Shown here one piece after another: positions 6,473 through 12,144 of a stretch of DNA of 12,451 bases (position 1 is its first letter; each line of letters opens with the position of its first letter). The DNA comes from Oscillospiraceae bacterium. Its GTDB lineage: Bacteria > Bacillota > Clostridia > Oscillospirales > Ruminococcaceae. Below the pieces are notes generated by a model. It saw only the letters and a list, made by a program, of their open reading frames with translations, did not search any database and was not told the DNA's origin. The DNA lies in assembly GCA_029062865.1 (NCBI GenBank), contig JAIDPG010000154.1, forward strand, positions 1 to 12,451, read 5' to 3'. Made by a program: the position numbers and the translations under genes.

Positions 6473-7462
6473 TCAGCCCCCGAAAACCTGGACCCAGTAA
6501 TAAGTTCCGCCGCCATAGCTGCAGCCCACGCCTATCATCGTAAAATCCGCGGTAAGAATATTCTTGCGGTGTCCTTCGGAGTGCATCCAGGCGTCTACGA
6601 CCGCCTCGGGCGTCGGCTGACCCATTGCGATATTCTCGCCGCAGGTGCGCAGCCCGCCGAGAGCGAGAACGTCTTTGACCGCCCTGTTGCCGTTCGGGCG
6701 CGTGTGATCAAAGAGATCGATGATCTCTTGGCTTCGCGTCTGCGCGAAATCGCCGAGCTTGGAGCTTTCGCTAAGCGGCGAAAGCCCGTAGTTTGCGCGC
6801 TCGATATTCACAAGCCGAACGACCTCCGAGGTGAAATCGTCGAAGGTAACGGCAGGCTGAAGCGGCGGAATAGGCTGGGATATCGTTTTTCCGCACCGCG
6901 AGCAGGTCGCTTGATTCTCGCCATTGGATGAGGTCGTCGCTTCCTTCACGGTTTTCCAAGCCCCGTATTTATGGTCAAGCGGCGATACGAAATTCTCTTC
7001 GTAGCTGTAGCCGCAAACGTCGCAGGTGTAGCGCGTGCAGCCTTGGTTCACACAGTCGGGCTCGATCGTTTTCACGGAGTATTTGTGCCCCGTCGCTTCA
7101 ATAACCGTGATGTAACCGTCGCCGCATTTGCAGGTATAATTGCTATGACCGTCCCTGAAGCAGGTCGGCTCGACATATTCCTTTATCTCGTAATCATGTA
7201 CGTGCGGCGCGGAGCTTTGGGCAGGCTTAACAGTGCCCTGAACGGTGCTTTGTGCCGGGTCTTGCGCGGAATTTTGCGAGGCATTTCCCGAAGCGGAGCT
7301 TGTTCCGCCGGTTGTCGAAACGACGCTGCTTGAAGATGAACTTGCCGAGCTGTATGTAACGGAAGAGCCCTCGTCAAGCGGCGGCATTTCCGACTGAGCC
7401 TTACAGCCTGCCAGCATAGTGACGCAAACCAATAATCCTATGGCAATTTTTTTCAATTTCAT
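6473..7462 (-). CDS. CAP/SCP-domain lipoprotein with Cys-rich repeats
   Basis: The protein has 329 residues from the ATG at 7462; a GTG five codons upstream overlaps the ribosome binding site (AAAGGA) and is rejected. The N-terminus is a lipoprotein signal peptide with lipobox LAGC and Cys20 as the acylated residue. A Ser/Thr/Gln-rich linker follows (about 33-86), then three Cys-rich units with paired Cys (C101/C111/C113, C137/C142/C147/C150, C187/C190), and finally a CAP domain (about 208-329). Its hallmarks are FDHTRPNG with His253, GENIAMG with Glu276 and WMHSEGHRKNIL with His298. The protein should be exported and anchored to the outer face of the membrane. Bacterial CAP (YkwD-like) proteins have poorly known functions. 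Transcription starts from the strong promoter at 7500-7528. Confidence 0.92.
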   Translation of the reverse strand: MKLKKIAIGLLVCVTMLAGCKAQSEMPPLDEGSSVTYSSASSSSSSVVSTTGGTSSASGNASQNSAQDPAQSTVQGTVKPAQSSAPHVHDYEIKEYVEPTCFRDGHSNYTCKCGDGYITVIEATGHKYSVKTIEPDCVNQGCTRYTCDVCGYSYEENFVSPLDHKYGAWKTVKEATTSSNGENQATCSRCGKTISQPIPPLQPAVTFDDFTSEVVRLVNIERANYGLSPLSESSKLGDFAQTRSQEIIDLFDHTRPNGNRAVKDVLALGGLRTCGENIAMGQPTPEAVVDAWMHSEGHRKNILTADFTMIGVGCSYGGGTYYWVQVFGG

Positions 7463-7499
7463 AAAAAATCCTTTCACAGCGAAACTATATCTTGTATCT

Positions 7500-7528
7500 A
7501 TTTTACCACTTTATTCGCCGATTGTCAA
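7500..7528 (-). promoter_or_regulatory. Sigma-A promoter of the CAP lipoprotein gene
   Basis: On the minus strand TTGACA (7528-7523) is followed after exactly 17 bp by TAAAAT (7505-7500), close to the sigma-A consensus. The start codon lies about 38 bp downstream. Confidence 0.8.
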
Positions 7529-7558
7529 TAACAAATAAAAGTAAAAGTTCTAATTTTT

Positions 7559-7572
7559 TGAAAACGTTTACA
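7559..7572. promoter_or_regulatory. Candidate CcpA catabolite-responsive element (cre)
   Basis: TGAAAACGTTTACA fits the published cre consensus TGWAANCGNTNWCA at every position. It lies between two divergent promoters, 17 bp before the -35 box of the hydrolase promoter and 30 bp before that of the CAP gene. Upstream placement is compatible with activation or with shared control. CcpA itself is not in the window, and other LacI-family proteins bind similar sites. Confidence 0.6.
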
Positions 7573-7589
7573 ATTATTTGAAAGCAGGG

Positions 7590-7618
7590 TTGACTTTTCG
7601 CCGCAAAAATGTTATTAT
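7590..7618 (+). promoter_or_regulatory. Sigma-A promoter of the carbon-nitrogen hydrolase gene
   Basis: TTGACT (7590-7595), a 17-bp spacer and TATTAT (7613-7618). Transcription would begin near 7625, leaving a leader of about 100 nt in which I see no convincing structure. Confidence 0.75.
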
Positions 7619-7723
7619 AAAGGCAACATAAGATCTTTATCAGGATCAGTGCAATAATTCCGGTCTCATTCGATTGGTATAAAAATGTAAAAATATGGAA
7701 AAATCAAAGGAGGTGAATTCACG

Positions 7724-8605
7724 ATGAACAAGCTGAAGATCGCTCTTTTGCAGATCGCGCCTTGCGGCGGACTTGAAGCGAATCTCGAAAAGGGCATAAG
7801 CGCCTGCCGTGAGGCTAAGGAAAAGGGCGCGGATATCGCGCTGTTTCCCGAGATGTGGAGCTGCGGCTATGATATTTACGACCGCCCGCCCGAGGTGTGG
7901 AAGCGCGACGCGATCTCCTCGGAGAGCGAGTTTATCCTCGCGTTCGGAGAACTAGCGCGGGAGCTCGAAATGGCGATCGGAATAACGTTTATGGAGAAGC
8001 TCGGCGCGGCAAACCCGCGGAATTCGCTGGCGCTGTTTGACCGCCGCGGCGAGCGGCGGCTTGCTTACTCAAAGGTTCACACGTGCGATTTCGGCGCGGA
8101 GCGCGAGCTCTCGGCGGGGGAGGATTTTTACGTCGCTTCGCTTGATACCGCGGCGGGCGAGGTGAAGGTCGGCGCGATGATCTGCTACGACCGCGAATTC
8201 CCCGAAAGCGCGAGAATTCTGATGCTGAAGGGCGCGGAGCTTATTCTCGTCCCGAACGCGTGCCCTATGGAGATAAACCGCCTCTCGCAGCTCCGCGGGC
8301 GGGCTTACGAAAATATGACGGCGATCGCGACGTGCAATTATCCCGAGACAGTCCCCGACTGCAACGGCAATTCGAGCGTGTTCGACGGCGTGGCTTACCT
8401 GCCGGAGCTTTCGGGCTCGCGCGACACGTGCCTGCTCCAAGCGGGCGGTGCGGAGGGAGTTTACATCGCGGAGCTTGATCTCGAAATGCTCCGTAAGTAC
8501 CGCGAAACGGAAGTCCACGGCAACGCCTACCGCCGCCCCGAAAAATACGGGCTTCTCCTCGGCGAAGCAATAGAATCGCCGTTCATTCGCCCGGACAGAA
8601 GATAA
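7724..8605 (+). CDS. Carbon-nitrogen hydrolase (nitrilase superfamily amidase)
   Basis: A 293-residue nitrilase-superfamily enzyme with the full Glu-Lys-Cys catalytic triad: Glu43 in LFPEMW, Lys117 in YSKVH and Cys154 in MICYDREFPE. These enzymes hydrolyse non-peptide amide bonds (for example N-carbamoyl amines, omega-amides of 2-oxoacids or deaminated glutathione) through a covalent thioester. The length is typical of the stand-alone branches. The ATG has a near-perfect AAAGGAGGTGA site seven bases upstream. It has its own promoter with a cre-like site upstream and is followed by about 290 bp of control region for purE, so it is probably a single-gene unit. It has no evident pathway link with the purine genes, and the substrate cannot be assigned from the sequence alone. 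Confidence 0.9.
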   Translation: MNKLKIALLQIAPCGGLEANLEKGISACREAKEKGADIALFPEMWSCGYDIYDRPPEVWKRDAISSESEFILAFGELARELEMAIGITFMEKLGAANPRNSLALFDRRGERRLAYSKVHTCDFGAERELSAGEDFYVASLDTAAGEVKVGAMICYDREFPESARILMLKGAELILVPNACPMEINRLSQLRGRAYENMTAIATCNYPETVPDCNGNSSVFDGVAYLPELSGSRDTCLLQAGGAEGVYIAELDLEMLRKYRETEVHGNAYRRPEKYGLLLGEAIESPFIRPDRR

Positions 8606-8689
8606 AAACGGCAAAATGAACACATTTTCGGTGAAATTGTGGAAAAATTCATATATTTTATCAAAAATCAAAAAAATCCAAGAAAACGC

Positions 8690-8718
8690 TTGCAATTCGC
8701 GTTAAAATGATGTACAAT
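8690..8718 (+). promoter_or_regulatory. Sigma-A promoter of purE
   Basis: TTGCAA (8690-8695), a 17-bp spacer and TACAAT (8713-8718). Transcription should start close to 8725. The spacer contains the first copy of the repeated 12-mer ATTCGCGTTAAA. Confidence 0.75.
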
Positions 8719-8790
8719 AATAATATAGCTCGGTTGAGCTTATCCAGAATCATACGGGAGTTGTCTGACATGTGCGTTATTCGCGTTAAA
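8695..8790 (+). repeat. 12-bp direct repeat pair in the purE control region
   Basis: ATTCGCGTTAAA occurs at 8695-8706, inside the promoter spacer, and at 8779-8790 in the leader. The copies are 84 bp apart, about eight helical turns. They may be operator half-sites or a chance repeat in AT-rich sequence. Confidence 0.5.
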
Positions 8791-8895
8791 TTCGGATATT
8801 CGGCGGATTTTTACGGAATTTTTGCACAAAAAAATAAAATATGAAATTAGCTGTATTTGAAATACGGCTAATTTTTATTTGAAAGGAAGATAATT
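8725..8895 (+). promoter_or_regulatory. purE leader, probable attenuator region
   Basis: About 170 nt lie between the predicted transcription start and the purE ATG. The leader contains a small hairpin AGCTC-GGTT-GAGCT (8727-8740), a possible long-range pairing TGTGC (8771-8775) with GCACA (8824-8828), and an intrinsic terminator at 8844-8874. The 5' end AATATAGCT (8722-8730) resembles the terminator's 3' arm (AATACGGCT) and could pair with its 5' arm AGCTGTATT (8849-8857), giving an antiterminator. It does not match the conserved cores of the purine, ZTP or tetrahydrofolate riboswitches as I know them, so the ligand or factor is unknown. Confidence 0.5.
8844..8880 (+). terminator. Leader terminator before purE
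   Basis: AAATTAGCTGTATTT (8844-8858) and AAATACGGCTAATTT (8860-8874) are inverted repeats matching at 14 of 15 positions, the odd pair being U-G. The outer arm is followed by TTATTT, so the 3' side reads as a U-rich tract. It ends shortly before the AAAGGA ribosome binding site (8882-8887), the usual place for a transcriptional attenuator. Confidence 0.65.
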
Positions 8896-9399
8896 ATGTC
8901 ATCAAAAAAAGTTGCGGTAATAATGGGCAGCGACAGCGATCTGCCCGTTGTGAAGAAGGCGCTGGAGGAGCTGAAAAGCTACGGCGTGGAGTATGAGTGC
9001 CACATAATGTCGGCGCACAGAACGCCCGCGGCGGCTGCGGAGTTTTCGGCTAAGGCACGCGAAAACGGCTTCGGGGCGATAATCTGCGCGGCGGGAATGG
9101 CGGCGCACCTCGCGGGAGTAATCGCGGCGTACACGACGCTGCCCGTTATCGGAATCCCGTGCAGCTCGAAAAACTTCGACGGTTTGGACGCGCTTCTCGC
9201 GACTGTTCAGATGCCGTCGGGGATACCCGTAGCGACTGTCGCGGTGGACGGCGCAAAAAACGCCGCGATACTCGCGGTGCAGATGCTTGCGCTCTCCGAC
9301 GACGCGCTCGCGGAGAAGCTCGCTAAGGCAAAGGCGGATATGATCTCGCAAATTGAAGCAAAGGATAAGAAGCTTCAAGAGGAGCTTAAAGCGTTGTAA
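8896..9399 (+). CDS. purE: N5-carboxyaminoimidazole ribonucleotide mutase (PurE)
   Basis: A 167-residue cytosolic enzyme of de novo purine synthesis that forms 4-carboxy-5-aminoimidazole ribonucleotide. Motifs visible are the phosphate-binding GSDSDLP (11-17), SAHRTP with the active-site His41 (39-44), AGMAAHLAG (66-74) and the block from GLDALLATVQMPSG to KNAAILA (96-127). Length is normal. AAAGGA precedes the ATG. It is the first gene of the purine run and is controlled by the promoter and attenuator-like leader just upstream. No purK is seen in the window, although bacterial PurE normally works with PurK; purK may lie elsewhere, or this PurE may use CO2 and AIR directly as the class II enzymes do. 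Confidence 0.95.
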   Translation: MSSKKVAVIMGSDSDLPVVKKALEELKSYGVEYECHIMSAHRTPAAAAEFSAKARENGFGAIICAAGMAAHLAGVIAAYTTLPVIGIPCSSKNFDGLDALLATVQMPSGIPVATVAVDGAKNAAILAVQMLALSDDALAEKLAKAKADMISQIEAKDKKLQEELKAL

Positions 9400-9434
9400 C
9401 GCGACGGCGGGGAAAACCGCAAACAATAACCTGA

Positions 9435-9463
9435 TGTTCTCCCCGCCGCAGGCGGGGAGAACA
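9435..9463 (+). repeat. CCCCGC-arm hairpin between purE and purC (no U-tract)
   Basis: TGTTCTCCCCGCC (9435-9447) and GGCGGGGAGAACA (9451-9463) form a perfect 13-bp stem with a GCA loop. It is followed by GGGAAAAAAAC on the plus strand, so it lacks the U-tract of a terminator. It may stabilise or punctuate the pur mRNA, or be a copy of a short dispersed palindrome. Confidence 0.7.
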
Positions 9464-9511
9464 GGGAAAAAAACATAGAATTCACAAATAGTATTTTAGG
9501 AGGTAACTAAA

Positions 9512-10231
9512 ATGGCAAACGTAACTAAAGGCGCGCAGCTCTACGAGGGCAAGGCAAAGAAGGTATACGCGACAAGCAACCCCGATCTCGTAATCGTGGA
9601 CTACAAGGACGACGCGACGGCGTTCAACGGCGAGAAAAAGGGCACGATCGTCGGCAAGGGCGTTATCAACAACAAGATGACGAATTATATGTTCGGGCTG
9701 TTGGAAAAGGAGGGCGTTCCGACGCATCTGGTAGAGGAGCTCTCCGACAGAGAAACGCTCGTCAAGAAGGTTGAGATCGTGCCTCTTGAGGTTATCGTAA
9801 GAAACGTCGCGGCGGGCAGTTTTTCCAAAAAGCTCGGCATTGAGGAGGGCAGAAAGCTCTCTTGCCCGACGCTGGAGTTCAGCTACAAAAACGATGATCT
9901 CGGTGATCCGTTCATCAACGATTACTACGCACTCGCGCTCGACCTCGCGACGAAGGAGGAAATCGACACTATCTCAAAGTACGCGTTCAAGGTAAACGAG
10001 TTTATGCTGAAGTTCTTCAAGGAGATAAACGTTGATCTTATCGACTTCAAGATCGAGTTCGGGCGCTTCCACGGGGAGATCGTCCTCGCGGACGAGATCT
10101 CGCCCGACACCTGCCGCTTCTGGGATTCGACAACTCACGAGAAGCTGGACAAGGATCGCTTCCGCCGCGATATGGGCGGCGTCGAGGACGCTTACAACGA
10201 GATGATGAGAAGAATCTTTGGTGACAAGTAA
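9512..10231 (+). CDS. purC: Phosphoribosylaminoimidazole-succinocarboxamide synthase (SAICAR synthetase)
   Basis: A 239-residue cytosolic ATP-dependent ligase that joins aspartate to CAIR, the step after PurE. Recognisable blocks are YEGKAKKVY (11-19, nucleotide loop), YKDDATAFNG near residue 31-40, PLEVIVRNVAAGSF in the middle, DFKIEFGR, LADEISPDTCRFWD and the C-terminal DKDRFRRDMGG. Length fits the short bacterial form. AGGAGGT lies upstream of the ATG at 9498-9504. It lies 112 bp downstream of purE with a hairpin lacking a U-tract between them, consistent with one transcript. Codon use matches its neighbours. Confidence 0.96.
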   Translation: MANVTKGAQLYEGKAKKVYATSNPDLVIVDYKDDATAFNGEKKGTIVGKGVINNKMTNYMFGLLEKEGVPTHLVEELSDRETLVKKVEIVPLEVIVRNVAAGSFSKKLGIEEGRKLSCPTLEFSYKNDDLGDPFINDYYALALDLATKEEIDTISKYAFKVNEFMLKFFKEINVDLIDFKIEFGRFHGEIVLADEISPDTCRFWDSTTHEKLDKDRFRRDMGGVEDAYNEMMRRIFGDK

Positions 10232-10236
10232 AACGC

Positions 10237-10258
10237 TTTCCCCGCCGGAGCGGGGAGA
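10237..10258 (+). repeat. Short CCCCGC hairpin after purC
   Basis: TTTCCCCGC (10237-10245) pairs with GCGGGGAGA (10250-10258) across a CGGA loop, with one U-G pair. It is followed by AA-rich sequence, not a U-tract. Confidence 0.5.
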
Positions 10259-10284
10259 AAATAAAGCGAATCAAAAGCGGACAG

Positions 10285-10316
10285 TTCACATTCTCCCCCG
10301 AGGGGGAGAATGTGAA
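10285..10316 (+). repeat. Perfect 15-bp inverted repeat between purC and purF
   Basis: TTCACATTCTCCCCC (10285-10299) and GGGGGAGAATGTGAA (10302-10316) are perfect inverted repeats two bases apart, giving a very stable hairpin with a tight loop. It is followed by ACAAATTAG, so a Rho-independent terminator is unlikely. Confidence 0.7.
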
Positions 10317-10370
10317 ACAAATTAGTATAAAGCATAGTGTTTGAACAAGTAGAAACGAGGTTAAACCGAG

Positions 10371-11828
10371 ATGTTCAAAAGTATTCACGAGGAATGTGGG
10401 GTTTTCGGAATCTACACAAACAAGCCCACGGACGTGGCGACATCGGCGTATTTCGCGCTGTACGCGCTCCAGCACCGCGGGCAGGAAAGCTGCGGCATCG
10501 TCGTAAACGAGCGCGGCGTTTTCAAGACGCATAAGGGCTTGGGGCTTGTAAATGAGGTGTTCACGCAGCGCGTTTTGAGCGAGTTTGAGGAGAGCAGGAT
10601 AGCGATAGGTCACGTGCGCTACTCAACAACGGGAAACGTCAACACCGCTAACTGCCAGCCGATGACAGTGCGCCATATCAAGGGCGCGCTGGCGATAGCG
10701 CATAACGGAAACCTGATAAACGCGCTGGATCTGCGCAAGGAATTTGAGATGAACGGCGCGATCTTTCACTCAACAAGCGACACCGAGGTGATTTCCTACG
10801 CGATAACAAGGGAGCGTTTGGAAAGTCACTCGATTCAAGAGGCGCTTGAAAAGGCGATGTATAAGATCAAAGGCGCGTATTCGCTTGTGCTGATGTCGCC
10901 GAAGAAGCTCATCGCGGCGCGCGACCCGCACGGGTTCAGACCGCTCTGCCTGGGCGAGCTCCCTGACGGCGAGGGCTATGTTGTCGCGAGCGAAAGCTGC
11001 GCGTTTGACAGCATCGGCGCGAGGTTCGTCCGCGATATCAAGCCGGGCGAGATCGTCGTAATCGACGAGAACGGCGTTGAGAGCATTGAAACGCATTGCG
11101 GACAGAAAAGCTCGCTTTGCGTGTTCGAGTTTGTGTATTTCGCGAGACCCGACAGCGTGATAGAGGGCGCGAGCGTACATAACGCGAGATTAAGAGCGGG
11201 GCATTTCCTTGCCAAAGAGCACCCCGTCGAGGCGGACGTGGTCATCGGCTGCCCGGACAGCGGACTTGACGCGGCGCTGGGGTTCTCGCAGGCTTCGGGA
11301 ATTCCGTACGGAGTCGGCTTTATCAAGAACAGATACATTGGCAGAACGTTCATTCAGCCGACGCAGGGTATGCGCGACAACGCGGTGAAAATCAAGCTGA
11401 ACGTGATAAGAGAGACGGTCGAGGGCAAGCGCGTGGTTCTCGTTGACGACAGTATCGTTCGCGGCACGACCTCCGCGAAGGTCGTAAAGCTGCTGCGAAA
11501 CGCTGGCGCTAAGGAGATACATATGAGAATAAGCGCTCCGCCGTTTATCTCGGAGTGCTATTTCGGAACTGACATCGACAGCAAGGAAAACCTGATAGCG
11601 AACAAGCACACGGTGGAGGAGATCGCCCAAATCATCGGCGTGGACAGCTTAGGGTTCTTAAGCACGGACGGCGTGATAAGCATAGCGGAAAACGCGGGCT
11701 GCGAGTTCTGCCGAGGGTGCTTTACGGGTGAGTATCCGATTGAGGTTCCCAAGGAGTTCCCTAAGGACAAGTTTGAGATGAAGTTCGACGAGGACCTTGA
11801 CGGCGGGCAGTTGAAATTGGAAAGCTGA
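10371..11828 (+). CDS. purF: Amidophosphoribosyltransferase (glutamine PRPP amidotransferase)
   Basis: A 485-residue enzyme that makes phosphoribosylamine from PRPP and glutamine, the committed step of purine synthesis. An eight-residue propeptide (MFKSIHEE) precedes the catalytic Cys9 of the class II glutaminase domain (CGVFGI), which also shows HVRYSTTG (81-88), HNGNL (111-115) and SDTE (136-139). The phosphoribosyltransferase domain carries the PRPP loop VVLVDDSIVRGTT (355-367). Cys250, Cys396, Cys447 and Cys450 (FCRGCFTGEYP) match the four 4Fe-4S ligands of the Bacillus subtilis enzyme, so this is the oxygen-sensitive iron-sulfur type. A weak SD (GAGG) lies upstream of the ATG. The gene is in the purE-purC-purF-purM run. 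Confidence 0.97.
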   Translation: MFKSIHEECGVFGIYTNKPTDVATSAYFALYALQHRGQESCGIVVNERGVFKTHKGLGLVNEVFTQRVLSEFEESRIAIGHVRYSTTGNVNTANCQPMTVRHIKGALAIAHNGNLINALDLRKEFEMNGAIFHSTSDTEVISYAITRERLESHSIQEALEKAMYKIKGAYSLVLMSPKKLIAARDPHGFRPLCLGELPDGEGYVVASESCAFDSIGARFVRDIKPGEIVVIDENGVESIETHCGQKSSLCVFEFVYFARPDSVIEGASVHNARLRAGHFLAKEHPVEADVVIGCPDSGLDAALGFSQASGIPYGVGFIKNRYIGRTFIQPTQGMRDNAVKIKLNVIRETVEGKRVVLVDDSIVRGTTSAKVVKLLRNAGAKEIHMRISAPPFISECYFGTDIDSKENLIANKHTVEEIAQIIGVDSLGFLSTDGVISIAENAGCEFCRGCFTGEYPIEVPKEFPKDKFEMKFDEDLDGGQLKLES

Positions 11829-11862
11829 TGTTATTTTCGTGATAAAAAAACATATCCGACAG

Positions 11863-11991
11863 AACAATAAACCGGCGGCGCAGTTAAGGCGCGTACCGAC
11901 TAAAAGCAACAAACCTGCGGAACAGTAAGGTGCGTAACGGGCAAAAGCAACAAAACAGCGGCGAAAATTAGGGCGTATTAAATACTAAAAC
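11863..11991 (+). repeat. Degenerate tandem repeats of about 43 bp between purF and purM
   Basis: Three successive units start with AACAA and end with CTAAAAGC, GCAAAAGC or CTAAAAC: 11863-11907 (45 bp), 11908-11948 (41 bp) and 11949-11991 (43 bp). Units 1 and 2 share 18 of the last 22 bases (AAGGCGCGTACCGACTAAAAGC against AAGGTGCGTAACGGGCAAAAGC); unit 3 is more diverged. A partial fourth start (AATCCGGCGG) follows. No ORF, promoter or terminator is evident in it. With the palindromic element, it accounts for most of the 316-bp gap between purF and purM. Confidence 0.55.
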
Positions 11992-12007
11992 AATCCGGCG
12001 GTGACAT

Positions 12008-12125
12008 AAATTTCAAAAAGTTTCAATATTTTCGTAGAAAATCTTGACCGGTTCCGTCAGCGGCGTCGCTCGCTGCGGAGCGAAGCGCAGCAACGAGCGA
12101 TATCGGTGACGGAATTTTGAAATTT
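12008..12125 (+). repeat. Dispersed palindromic element, copy 2 (purM leader)
   Basis: It begins with AAATTTCAAAA (12008-12018) and ends with TTTTGAAATTT (12115-12125). The internal 63-nt palindrome is at 12052-12114: 30-nt arms around a GAA tip (12082-12084). TTGACCGG precedes the palindrome as in copy 1, while the sequence between the left end and TTGACC is 12 bp longer than in copy 1. The base (TTCCGTCAGCGG / ATCGGTGACGGAA) and the tip (GCGGAGCGAAGCGCAGC) are identical to copy 1, but the middle of the stem differs with paired changes. The element runs into TTTAAATAAGGAG, the purM ribosome binding site. Hairpin plus the following T runs could also terminate transcription. Confidence 0.8.
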
Positions 12126-12144
12126 TTTTAAATAAGGAGCTAAT

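Noticed and set aside
7463..7477. GTG start giving the CAP lipoprotein five extra residues
   Set aside because: The extension overlaps the AAAGGA ribosome binding site of the ATG at 7462, and the ATG start gives a standard lipoprotein signal peptide.
8069..8695. 208-codon minus-strand ORF opposite the carbon-nitrogen hydrolase
   Set aside because: It mirrors a gene with an intact catalytic triad, promoter and SD; its composition is shadow-like and no domain is recognisable.
8695..8790. TTCGCGTTAA resembles the conserved start of the tetrahydrofolate riboswitch
   Set aside because: The matching second half of that aptamer (a CGCGGTGAATCATTGCATCC-like segment) is absent, and the motif is simply repeated twice, once inside the promoter spacer.
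8740..8790. Possible purine riboswitch (GTTGTCTGACATG resembles the 3' junction)
   Set aside because: The other conserved parts (TATAATC, GATATGG, GTTTCTACC and the CCGTAAAT loop) are not present in order.
11863..12007. Tandem units upstream of purM as a CRISPR array
   Set aside because: The units are degenerate and contiguous, without identical repeats separated by unique spacers, and no cas gene is present.
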